DNA from: Marthasterias glacialis
Taxonomy: Eukaryota; Echinodermata; Asteroidea; Forcipulatida; Asteriidae
NCBI GenBank assembly: GCA_911728455.2
Contig: OU452231.1
Coordinates: 11,997,838 to 12,061,837 of the forward strand
Reading direction: 5' to 3'
Length of the DNA stretch: 64,000 bases
Below are positions 60,401 through 62,731 of the stretch, piece by piece (position 1 is the first letter of the stretch; each line of letters begins with the position of its first letter). A program made the translations under genes and the position numbers. The notes under the pieces are model-generated. The model searched no databases. It saw only the letters and a list, made by a program, of their open reading frames with translations, and was not told where the DNA came from.

Positions 60401-62731
60401 GTTCACGGTGTCACACATGTTACATCCACAACCCACTTCTTTTGTTTTTGTTGGAAATAACAATATTAGCAGGCCTTATAAGCGTACAAGTATGGATATT
60501 ATTAAGTTAACCTATTTAATGACAGAATCAAGGTGGGAGTGATTTTGAAGCATTTTGAAGCATTAATTTGGACCAAAACAATTTATGGATGTAACATGGA
60601 CGTGGCGTCAGTGTTACATCCAAACTTCTCCATAGGAATAACATGCGAATATAGTTTGTGAAGAAATTTACTAACTTTTCAAAATAATGCGACTTAAATT
60701 TGAACAAATTATTAAACTACAGAACATGGGCTCTAAAAAAATGCATAGCAACAACTTGTAGAAGCAATTTGAAAATTTGACCACAATGTCACACTTTGTC
60801 TCCCAAGGCGGTGGAATGACCCCTATACGTAATAATTTTATACCTAAGAAGCGTTTTACATTTTAGAGGTATGCATCATCTTTGTATTTTTGAAGTGGCT
60901 TCTCATTGCTCAGTATTTAGCTAAGTATAATTGTACTCAAATTCAACGATTGCTTTATTTTTCCCTTTGCCGCGTCTTTGACATAAAAATAGGATGTATG
61001 GCACCAAATAGCACCTTATCTACAAAATCGCCATTATGTAGTTTAGTGTGAGATTTTCACTGAACGTTCTTGGTGGATACGTGGACAATCCAAGTGATCA
61101 GCCCCTCTTTGAATCTCTTGGGCGGAGAGAAGCAATTATGGCACATTGTCTTGTTGTGACGTTACATGGCAGGGTTTGAAACTTATTTAAGACAACTCAG
61201 CGAACAACAGGACGACCATTTCTCTCTCCAAATATATATGTGATGGGGAGACGAATCGTGTACGGTTAAATCAACATATACACTAAATCAGAAAGAGAGA
61301 AAGAAGGAGTCGGCCTCAGAACATGAGTAGAAAAATGTGCATAAATTCCCAAACAACCCGGTCGACATATGCCATTTATCAGCCGCTTCAAAATACTTCT
61401 ATCTTCAACCAAATAAAGAGGAAGTACCAACACTATCTATAACACCTGATCTGACAAACTTTTAATTATCGAGCTTATACTGGTATTGATTATACGATTT
61501 TCCCGTTATATATGTAAGCTATGACTTCCCGATAAACATTTCGATTCAATGTCAGTCAAACAGTGGAGCTATATGTTTTCCCAGCTCTCAACCAATCCGT
61601 ACACACCAGGATAAACAACTGTTTTCCTTGCACATTTATGTGAAAGTACAGTTCCATTCTTCGGCCACTTTGTTACCGACTTTACCTGGACGTGATGCTT
61701 CCTACGTCGCCATGGATTGGATGTAAACATTATATAACTTGAACAAATGGTTTGCTTGCTCCAATGGCGGATTAGTTAAAAGAATGGCAGGGCGTGATTG
61801 TTGGACTTAATAGTTGAAAAACCCACCTTCGGGCACTTATTGATGTGTGGTTTGTTTGCAGTCTGTGGTCGATAGCGACTTGGCTTTTGTGTTTTTCACA
61901 AAGTTCCAAATCAATTATGCCGGATAAGAATATACACTATAACTACAGTCAGATCTGAAATATCAGCAAGTTATACTTATGACGGCTAAGCAACACTTAT
62001 CAATAGTTGTAAATCATCGATAGTCGATAAAGATACAATCATAGTAAATACTAAAAATTCACTCTAGATTCACTCCTACAATCCTCCGTTTTCAAAACAC
62101 ATTTGTAGGGGCTCACCAATTTTAAGGATCGGGGGAAATAGCCTCAGACTCAATCAAGAACGGTCAAAATTGCTCATTTGGTCATTATGATTATTCGGCA
62201 AAAATCCAAGGCAACAAATTAATATTAAGTAAAAACAAATTGAAAAAAATACACACACGTAAAATTTGTTTCCCTATCTTTACGGGTTTATGATAATTAG
62301 GCCGAAATCGAAAGTTTCACTGGGTTAGAGGACAGTGCCAATTTAGTGACCACCGCGTTCTTTACGGGCAGTTTTAGATGCACGTGTGACGAGAATGTGA
62401 AGGTGAGCGTGTGGCAAATATTCTCACGCTTCATGTTCACGTTTGTGTAATTGCCTACGTCACATGCATCTAAAATCCCATAATATCATAAATACGTCGC
62501 ATTCTTCATTAAGACATTCACATCAACAATATTAATGAACACAATCCCTTCGATTTGTGCATCCCTTCAGTTTGTAGACCCTTCGTAAAATTGATAAAAT
62601 TAAGTTAGTCTGATATGCTTTTATTTATTTAACAAAAAGGAGTGACTTACCTTCACCAAAAATCGTCAAGCGAGTTGCTCCAGCTACACTGCCGGAGTTC
62701 GGTGAGATAGAAGTCACACTCGATCCACTTG
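4304..62731 (-). CDS. PKHD1L1: Fibrocystin-L (PKHD1L1) orthologue, 65 coding exons, 5' end missing
   Basis: Large single-pass type I membrane protein. Coding exons in transcript order run from 62651-62731 to 4304-4464 (stop TAA at 4304-4306). Every exon is flanked by AG and GT on the minus strand and all phases join, for a total of about 4,658 residues. Ordered matches to remembered vertebrate PKHD1L1 span the whole length (about 4,240 residues in human), so orthology is secure at family level. The first visible exon starts mid-protein, two bases into a split codon, so the signal peptide lies upstream. Vertebrate PKHD1L1 is a surface protein, known for example as a stereocilia coat component in hair cells; its role here is not visible from sequence. 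Individual exons are listed in the domain entries. Confidence 0.93.
5750..6309. repeat. Intronic tandem array seeded by the 3' part of exon 62
   Basis: Three intronic units of about 150 bp (shared word ggggtta at 5898, 6051 and 6203), with the related word in exon 62 at 6348. Each unit contains a degraded copy of the end of exon 62 plus its donor region, joined to pyrimidine-rich intron sequence. On the plus strand it makes a long open stretch that is a repeat artefact. Confidence 0.75.
6762..6861 (-). CDS. PKHD1L1: PKHD1L1 exon 61: single transmembrane helix
   Basis: A 100-nt exon encoding PTLPVWAIIIIVAVVVAMLL followed by IIVVIVLKFCCVRG, about residues 4399-4432. A 23-residue run of hydrophobic residues ends at a Lys, and two cysteines follow on the cytosolic side (a possible palmitoylation site). 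With the signal peptide expected upstream, this gives a type I topology: more than 4,300 residues outside and about 225 inside. Confidence 0.9.
7089..11726 (-). CDS. PKHD1L1: PKHD1L1 exons 55-60: juxtamembrane ectodomain
   Basis: Exons 11507-11726, 10684-10849, 9122-9487, 8493-8889, 7719-7879 and the 30-nt micro-exon 7089-7118 (PSTDMPETIA). Exon 57 reads MISQLGHSSSPWQLTASLNP and VPFVSGWANFTDLSINLTVT; exon 58 repeats the same plan with HFTNLTIDAIGLSYILEVTV. These match vertebrate FSSCWANYTDLTPLRTG. Numerous N-x-S/T sites suggest glycosylation. Exons 58 and 59 are longer than my memory of the vertebrate protein here, so part may be lineage-specific. Exon 60 is supported only by consensus sites, phase and its place before the membrane exon. 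Confidence 0.82.
7240..7402. repeat. Dispersed repeat, copy 2
   Basis: Intronic partner of 2629-2790, lying between exons 59 and 60. No terminal inverted repeats were obvious, so the class is unclear. Confidence 0.8.
7483..7625. mobile_element. MITE with tagactgtgtaagtct ends
   Basis: A 143-bp element whose left end tagactgtgtaagtct matches the inverted right end agacttacacagtcta. A related end occurs near 39131 (tagactgtgcaaatct). Non-coding; lies between exons 59 and 60. Confidence 0.7.
9548..9990. repeat. Degenerate hairpin-repeat and tRNA-like fragments
   Basis: Two partial copies of the 41714-42077 hairpin family (gcactgtatactcagt near 9579, gtgttaagcactgtaaactc near 9833) followed by a tRNA-like piece (gaccccc...accaactagac, 9918-9970). 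Old insertions in the intron between exons 56 and 57. Confidence 0.55.
10200..10423 (-). mobile_element. tRNA-derived SINE, partial
   Basis: Minus-strand copy of the SINE family best seen at 50398-50802: tRNA-like head ending at 10423, B-box region complementary to cttgaacccacactct, body with caaccccttctctt-like words. It abuts the hairpin MITE at 10424. A shorter related piece lies at about 10003-10110. Confidence 0.65.
10424..10572. mobile_element. Hairpin MITE, family caatgggagact
   Basis: About 149 bp, nearly a full palindrome: caatgggagactttgg at the left, aagtctcccatt at the right, inner arms ggtggcagcagacttacc and ggtaagtctgctgccacc. Same family as 17712-17863 and 46296-46443. Confidence 0.85.
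10990..11205 (-). mobile_element. tRNA-derived SINE, 3' body fragment
   Basis: Minus-strand SINE tail: the word ctcaaagcgctcag (11036 onward), then gagacctgttcttttacata and gcaccatgtaacggtttaca. It lacks the tRNA-like head. Confidence 0.65.
12093..12582 (-). CDS. PKHD1L1: PKHD1L1 exon 54: ectodomain with furin-type site
   Basis: A 490-nt exon, about residues 3790-3952: DRYVTPNNADFSSGEFTWKA, VYGENYFDRDTQTLWLLVKG, SVDDFYEENLVRNLAGLLNV, then SEASGRRRRRAVEGE. The five arginines (codons at 12226-12240) lie at the same place as the vertebrate LRRKRS motif, so a proprotein-convertase site is conserved. Fibrocystin (PKHD1) is known to be processed by proprotein convertases. After the site the sequence is rich in Ser, Thr and Pro (SPTIESPGSENTLNDTSDAT), a likely O-glycosylated linker. 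Confidence 0.88.
12852..15675 (-). CDS. PKHD1L1: PKHD1L1 exons 50-53: conserved C-terminal ectodomain
   Basis: Exons 15513-15675, 14471-14703, 13866-14067 and 12852-13038. Conserved anchors are GKKDVAIMTNPKSEDGIHPM, EERKIFIHRP, SVNPSDCVDMDCDGLKKVMI, SEFEWDGDARRGLGDYRIPK, RRLSPLAMYSDSYVDLINGP, then QDNGWCHGYTCQERISTFYT and QAVVIGIWYANPQRLDVYYQ. All have direct vertebrate counterparts (KIFIHRP, NPSDCVDM, GDYRIPK, YVDLINGPQDHGWC, VGIFFSTLQRLDVY). Four partial copies of exon 53, including its acceptor, lie in the intron between exons 52 and 53. Confidence 0.9.
13039..13650. repeat. Intronic tandem array of partial exon 53 copies
   Basis: Four intronic copies of the 5' part of exon 53 with its acceptor. 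The word gtatac recurs at 13181, 13323, 13465 and 13607 after the real exon at 13033, giving periods of 148, 142, 142 and 142. Each copy would encode YTCQERISTFYTLIASGK and then run into an in-frame stop; none has a donor. Copies alternate between two types (reading KEYEVYF or KKFEMYF), a 284-bp higher-order unit. Confidence 0.92.
16087..16291. mobile_element. MITE with ctatagga ends
   Basis: Inverted ends ctataggagcaaggggcatg (left) and cctccattcctatag (right), with inner ggaggcaatagag and ctattgcctcc arms, about 205 bp apart. Non-coding, in the intron between exons 49B and 50. Confidence 0.7.
16466..16640 (-). CDS. PKHD1L1: PKHD1L1 exon 49B
   Basis: Encodes VQPENAGQSSKQRAPRPQGG, then GHAGFVWASFLSSTNGSPFK, then CNSYPMINGKTEIE, aligning with vertebrate SSRPPSGGRSGICWPTFAS and MSYNAISGLLDVS. 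Acceptor CCTCAG precedes 16640; donor GTAAGT follows 16466. It is 175 nt, phase 0 to phase 1, joining exon 48 and exon 50 in frame. The upstream intron to copy 49A is only about 230 nt. I take this as the constitutive version because its ends and sequence fit vertebrate PKHD1L1 better. Confidence 0.8.
16873..17047 (-). CDS. PKHD1L1: PKHD1L1 candidate alternative exon 49A (diverged duplicate of 49B)
   Basis: Open stretch reading RAPYAPGGGHVGVGWANFES then LTKSVPFYALHLYH, similar to the neighbouring exon 49B (RAPRPQGGGHAGFVWASFLS, then STNGSPFKPFH). It can start in phase 0 at a CCAG acceptor before 17047, or at an ACAG acceptor before 17017, and ends in phase 1 at a GTAAAG donor below 16873. Those phases match 49B, so A or B fits between exons 48 and 50, but A plus B breaks the frame. 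Its acceptors have poor pyrimidine tracts and it is further from the vertebrate sequence than 49B. It may be a mutually exclusive exon or a decaying copy. Confidence 0.5.
17157..17330. mobile_element. MITE with CRE-like ends, copy 1
   Basis: 174 bp with ends tagaccttatgcacatgacg and cgtcaatgcataaggtcta. Both ends include a TGACGTCA-type palindrome. The interior holds gcgccgcgcgtacataa and ctaagatggcggcgtgatg. The second copy is at 39306-39483. Confidence 0.8.
17378..17495. mobile_element. Near-perfect hairpin repeat sharing gggagactttt ends
   Basis: 118 bp: aatgggagacttttgagacg to cgtctcaaaagtctcccatt, with inner arms agcgggcgccccagtaagcg and taagcagtcct-type complements around a tatttatctcata loop. 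It shares only the outer end with the 149-bp caatgggagact family, so it is a sister family. Confidence 0.8.
17712..17863. mobile_element. Hairpin MITE, family caatgggagact
   Basis: About 152 bp, ends ccaatgagagactttgg and agtctcccattgg, inner arms ggtggcagcagacttacc and ggtaagtctgctgccacc. It appears inserted inside an older dispersed repeat (17517-18120) whose fragments recur at 25490-25740 and 4785-4960. Confidence 0.85.
18386..20103 (-). CDS. PKHD1L1: PKHD1L1 exons 46-48: second beta-helix region
   Basis: Exons 19870-20103, 18959-19320 and 18386-18559, about residues 3212-3469. Sequence runs YARISNVQFFHTGQEGFTDF, HNGFSPAIGVYGTEGVLLQD, WENNNEIIHNLVTLVVFPGT, GKVVLINNTVAGSERVAFKI and FLIYKCWDYGVYHLV. 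The last matches vertebrate IWRCWDYGIYFQ and fixes the exon 47 to 48 junction even though the exon 47 donor (GTACGA) is weak. Exon 48 ends FDCTADA in phase 0, which is the phase required by both candidates for exon 49. Confidence 0.88.
20527..22522 (-). CDS. PKHD1L1: PKHD1L1 exons 42-45: second G8 domain
   Basis: Exons 22295-22522, 21226-21477, 20806-21051 and 20527-20682. The second G8 reads LLWSEAASWEGVEDGWGGSD, LPKDGDNVMILPG, MNKLFIYGNLEIEDSQDN and ATYILIQGGRLIIGFSESNP, about residues 2918-3078. Exons 44 and 45 repeat the layout seen after the first G8 (LDLHGKNRSVYWTQLSATV, VVGDEIVVATTSYEAWQTET, AAEVGLLTRNIKIEGND), showing that the G8 plus helix unit was duplicated internally long ago. Exon 42 carries a proline-rich linker (PPVPEPPPVGRPGD) just ahead of the domain. 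Confidence 0.9.
21604..21955 (-). mobile_element. tRNA-derived SINE, nearly complete
   Basis: Minus-strand copy with 3' tail (gcgtctcagagcgctaag near 21617), body (gcaccatgtaacggtttaca near 21701, gcccatccgaaggacg-like) and B box (complement of gggactcaaaccc, 21911). It lies in the intron between exons 42 and 43. Confidence 0.75.
22070..22208. mobile_element. Old MITE, family ccggttcatacttcac
   Basis: Degenerate copy of the element at 52353-52532: ctggttcatacttaacatgg at the left and a complementary ccatgtattacaaaccag at the right. A single end of the same family is at 15850-15908 (acccggttcatacttcatg). Confidence 0.6.
22916..22949. repeat. Short perfect inverted repeat
   Basis: Arms aaaactgaaaaacact and agtgtttttcagtttt separated by two bases. 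Intronic; could form a stem in DNA or RNA. Confidence 0.8.
23061..24704 (-). CDS. PKHD1L1: PKHD1L1 exon 41: first parallel beta-helix (PbH1) region
   Basis: One uninterrupted 1,644-nt exon, about residues 2371-2918, the longest in the gene. It begins NQFATQTCFLGRFGEETGSD and runs through GRIEYVEVTHAGQAFRLGRY, GCGIHHTFNRAVTIHAVHN, GHAYFLEDGIETGNIIQYNL and HFGFWYNAPSHPEGPS. This is the most conserved part of PKHD1L1. The repeats form a right-handed parallel beta-helix as in TMEM2 and CEMIP. Hyaluronidase-type activity has been reported for those relatives, not for PKHD1L1. Acceptor and donor (GTAAGT) are strong. Confidence 0.95.
25030..27653 (-). CDS. PKHD1L1: PKHD1L1 exons 37-40: first G8 domain
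   Basis: Exons 27497-27653, 26548-26757, 25899-26066 and 25030-25230; G8 covers about residues 2125-2247. G8 domains, named for eight conserved glycines, occur in PKHD1, PKHD1L1, CEMIP and TMEM2. Key stretches are TWGNQDPPIEGDFVIVPAGQ, ADIELHAENILIVDGGTLQI and GTEEEPFQHQATIMMHGH. Exon 39 continues PVPVTWTRLAQTASAGSTQL and WKAGDQIVIAST, and exon 40 leads into the helix repeats with EVGLLTRNVKFRGS. Exon 39 uses an atypical GTCTGT donor; its length and phase agree with the flanking exons. Confidence 0.9.
28296..32817 (-). CDS. PKHD1L1: PKHD1L1 exons 32-36: TIG domains 8-14
   Basis: Exons 32661-32817, 30779-31845, 30226-30474, 29576-29891 and 28296-28446. Exon 33 (1,067 nt) alone encodes about four TIG modules without introns: QIDSLSIHEGSLSGGTEITI, QVDDVSPETVSGPSTSLVIL, DIDSVTPSTGSTEGGQVISI and the start of the next (TITSVSPASG). 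Exons 34 and 35 add DSITISGSSFSTNAADVFVS and RVLTIDGAGYDETAVV plus VIDSVEPRRGGTAGGTTLNI. Exon 36 (NIVSIGGSECTITSESTTE) closes the last TIG before the G8 domain. The conserved cysteine pair is visible in most modules. Confidence 0.88.
28603..28950 (+). mobile_element. tRNA-derived SINE, second family
   Basis: Plus-strand tRNA-like head gtcgtggcggagcagtc, B box gggttcgaatccc (28651-28663), body catgtgtccttgagcaagac and a tail gcttccaagctacagtgatt ending in a taataata-rich run. The tail recurs at 58500-58615. Confidence 0.75.
33187..33894 (-). CDS. PKHD1L1: PKHD1L1 exons 30-31: cupredoxin-like domain
   Basis: Exons 33709-33894 and 33187-33363. The sequence LSVTAGDVVVWQWAVQQHVS, then FISGGRTTEGIFAYKFSAPG, then TYYYSSGPVDDDGQLYMKGT has the strand order and the G-D-V-V-W and P-G-T-Y-Y-Y-S-S-G motifs of plastocyanin/cupredoxin folds. 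The same insert occurs between TIG repeats in vertebrate PKHD1L1, so this is ancestral. The usual copper-ligand Cys is not seen in the C-terminal loop (serines at SSG), so metal binding is doubtful. Confidence 0.78.
34294..37932 (-). CDS. PKHD1L1: PKHD1L1 exons 23-29: TIG domains 4-7
   Basis: Exons 37824-37932, 37166-37375, 36491-36556, 36084-36223, 35461-35614, 34915-35098 and 34294-34532. Each TIG shows the usual pattern of a proline/glycine start, a GG-T-TITG-like strand and paired cysteines: NNTVLTLTGSGFSANSGENN, GTRVNITGYGFSEEISNVNV, GGDLLVISGSGFGVSGAEIK and GSFQGGTVVTLTGAGFGSNA. Exon 27 starts ASSRRRRRSALTVDL, a five-arginine run between two TIGs that could be a second proprotein-convertase site; this is inference. 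Phases alternate between phase-1 domain boundaries, typical of shuffled extracellular modules. Confidence 0.87.
34754..34840 (+). mobile_element. tRNA-like SINE head fragment
   Basis: A-box-like gtggccaaatggccaagt and B-box-like gagttcgaatctc within 90 bp. No tRNA cloverleaf is kept. A body fragment of another SINE lies just before it at 34575-34640. Confidence 0.5.
38257..43851 (-). CDS. PKHD1L1: PKHD1L1 exons 14-22: family-specific ectodomain segment
   Basis: Exons 43713-43851, 42990-43127, 42213-42370, 41405-41653, 40817-40947, 40122-40288, 39577-39867, 38896-39047 and 38257-38379. This part carries no common domain name but aligns along its length with vertebrate PKHD1L1: DEEPYCGRWSVKNP (vertebrate DAYCGRYSLKNP), DEGEDFYIDNLYIG, REQRAARPNGIFVIDA and VFREGTCAGYSWEVEW (vertebrate VTREGTCAGYAWNIKW). 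Exon 17 uses GTTGGT and exon 19 GTGAGT as donors. A recently duplicated hairpin repeat sits between exons 16 and 17, and a MITE between exons 20 and 21. Confidence 0.86.
38425..38660 (+). mobile_element. tRNA-derived SINE, third family, fragment
   Basis: Head ccaggttggcttagtgg, B box cagttcgaatccca (38472-38485) and a tail ending in aataaaataaaa. Related to the inverted pair at 52960-53455. Confidence 0.55.
39306..39483. mobile_element. MITE with CRE-like ends, copy 2
   Basis: Same family as 17157-17330 in the same orientation: cagaccttatgcacatgaca to tgtcaatgcataaggtc. The CRE-like palindromes have mutated here (tgacatca, tgatgtca). It lies between exons 20 and 21. Confidence 0.8.
41714..42077. 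repeat. Tandem duplication of a 182-bp hairpin repeat
   Basis: Two units (41714-41895, 41896-42077) that differ at about one base by eye (gtaccgagt versus gtactgagt). Each is a palindrome: cccatacaccgttgtgtgtt and gcactgtatactcagtac at the left, inverse complements at the right. The near identity means very recent duplication or conversion. Old relatives lie at 9548-9870. Confidence 0.92.
44016..45221 (-). CDS. PKHD1L1: PKHD1L1 exons 11-13: PA14 domain
   Basis: Exons 45002-45221, 44607-44698 and 44016-44175, about residues 317-474. The PA14 signature is clear: RLTGFFVPPRSGEYEFLVRA, then DDVGELFLGLDG, then NQRSYYMEVRHREYTGGD. PA14 is a beta-barrel module that in other proteins binds carbohydrate; the match to the vertebrate segment (FSGFLVAPDSDVYRFYIKGDD, YYIEILLQEY) fixes its place in the PKHD1L1 order. 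Exons 11 and 13 end in phase 0, exon 12 in phase 2. Confidence 0.88.
44473..44550. repeat. Microsatellite (TTTA)n, poly-T, poly-G
   Basis: A run of ttta units, then about 13 T, then about 12 G with gtggggg. Intronic, between exons 12 and 13; likely length-variable. Confidence 0.9.
45677..52077 (-). CDS. PKHD1L1: PKHD1L1 exons 8-10: end of TIG2 region and TIG3
   Basis: Exons 51964-52077, 47569-47673 and 45677-45809. Exon 8 encodes ASQTIAFLISDEYGRSWTDK, matching the vertebrate NVSFILDNDYGRSF stretch. Exon 9 encodes TIG3 (VEPKVGSTQGGTILTITGQF) and exon 10 the VPCEVFNISTTEILCVTGPA strand followed by YPGERGLLYEVWKD, again a close vertebrate match just before PA14. Introns either side are the largest in the middle of the gene (4.3 and 1.9 kb) and hold SINE and MITE copies. 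Confidence 0.88.
46296..46443. mobile_element. Hairpin MITE, family caatgggagact
   Basis: 148 bp, older copy: caatgggagactattcagcg to cgaaagtctgggattg, with inner arms gcagacataccaggtaaatt and atttacctggtaggtatgct. It lies in the intron between exons 9 and 10. Broken relatives lie near 29965-30000 and 35150-35365. Confidence 0.8.
48155..48541. mobile_element. Two adjacent copies of a cttaagcagctct MITE
   Basis: Unit 1 is about 48155-48353 and unit 2 about 48348-48541. Each begins with agctgcttt or agctgctta words and ends gcttaagcagctctat or tttaagcagctctat, with shared internal gagcaggataccag and ttagctggtaacct words. The copies differ clearly, so the tandem state is old. Further fragments lie at 37575-37700 and 42700-42800. 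Confidence 0.7.
50398..50802 (+). mobile_element. tRNA-derived SINE, full-length copy
   Basis: About 405 bp. tRNA-like head tgtcgtggtcgagcagtc, B box gggttcgagtccc (50461-50473), body catgacacttgtgtccttaa and attacatggtgctacgtaaa, tail gaacgctttgaggcgccctc then gcactatataagaac. The tail resembles the gcgcttt...gctatataa endings common to many aquatic-animal SINEs. Best reference copy for 10200, 10990, 21604 and 63239. Confidence 0.85.
52203..52592. mobile_element. MITE with a second MITE nested inside
   Basis: Outer ends gttaaaggggtactttcgtc and gacagtccccctttaac continue inward with gtctgtggctgtacatggaa and its inverse. Inside, at 52353-52532, sits another element with ends ccggttcatacttcacgcga and the inverse cacgtgaagtatgaaccgg. 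The order of insertion is plain: outer first, inner later. Confidence 0.85.
52960..53455. mobile_element. Inverted pair of tRNA-derived SINEs (third family)
   Basis: Plus copy from about 53219: gttggcttagtggtttcttc, B box tgttcgaatcccac (53265-53280), tail ggttccttggtttcattacc. Minus copy at about 52960-53190 with the inverse B box ggattcgaaccgggg and ctactaagccaacccc. The heads face each other, so a transcript could fold into long duplex RNA. Confidence 0.7.
54056..54122. repeat. Perfect GC-rich hairpin
   Basis: Arms gatgatcgtaaccctccatc continuing ctccc and the inverse gggaggatggagggttacga, with a short gaccgtt loop. Mismatch-free over about 27 bp per arm. Intronic, between exons 7 and 8. 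Confidence 0.85.
54186..62731 (-). CDS. PKHD1L1: PKHD1L1 exons 1-7: TIG domains 1 and 2
   Basis: Exons 62651-62731, 58901-59042, 58119-58203, 56440-56497, 55615-55720, 54854-54907 and 54186-54259. They encode about residues 1-199. TIG1 begins VTSISPNSGSVAGATRLTI and continues GEGFSPDPFSFGAGNEDKG; both parts align with the vertebrate N-terminus right after its signal peptide. The small exon 3 (EEGAYSIYVIVDGVPVES) was found by homology and phase alone. TIG2 starts TPTINSIKPSSGLPGTHVVI and continues through DGRIITDVYDP into IYWGNYQCDPFDPETDELY. TIG folds are Ig-like extracellular modules. Intron 1 is 3.6 kb and carries a DNA transposon. The first visible exon has acceptor phase 1, so the missing upstream exon must end with one base of a codon. 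Confidence 0.88.
54615..54722. repeat. Long hairpin with about 50-bp arms
   Basis: Left arm agacagctcctagccccacc then agtgtggaaaggatttttga; right arm inverse, with gatgtcaaaaatccttgcca and gggctaagacagctcc. Only a few mismatches and almost no loop (tcctaagga). Lies between exons 6 and 7. Confidence 0.85.
57321..57362. repeat. Microsatellite (CATA)n
   Basis: About ten cata/tacata units, broken once by ctgta. Intronic, between exons 3 and 4. Confidence 0.9.
58441..58615 (+). mobile_element. SINE 3' fragment (same family as 28603-28950)
   Basis: Shares agaacacttatcgtgaaaga, tatctacaggtttcctcagg and acagtgattaagttc with the 28.8-kb copy and ends in the same taataata run. Head missing. Confidence 0.65.
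58693..58826. mobile_element. MITE with ggccgtgtccgaattgg ends
   Basis: About 134 bp, flanked by TA. Left end ggccgtgtccgaattgg; right end inverse ccaatttcggatacggcc. Inner pair gtacggctacggct and agccgtagctgtag. It lies 75 bp upstream (plus-strand sense) of exon 2. Confidence 0.85.
59625..60826. mobile_element. 1.2-kb non-autonomous DNA transposon
   Basis: Left end tatgggtcattccacgaggt with tgggagac; right end inverse, tctcccaaggcggtggaatg then accccta. TA flanks suggest a TA target site. The interior has no transposase-like reading frame but repeats a gttacatccacaac word at least five times in both orientations. Family not assigned from sequence alone. Confidence 0.8.
62367..62479. mobile_element. 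MITE with ttttagatgcacgtgtgacg ends
   Basis: Left ttttagatgcacgtgtgacg and right inverse cgtcacatgcatctaaaa, about 110 bp, with inner gaagg-tgagcgtg and cacgcttcatgttcacg words. Intron 1. Confidence 0.75.

Noticed and set aside
60000-60640. Considered as a tandem satellite because of repeated gttacatccacaac
   Set aside because: Spacing is irregular and both orientations occur; the inverted ends at 59625 and 60826 explain the block as one transposon.
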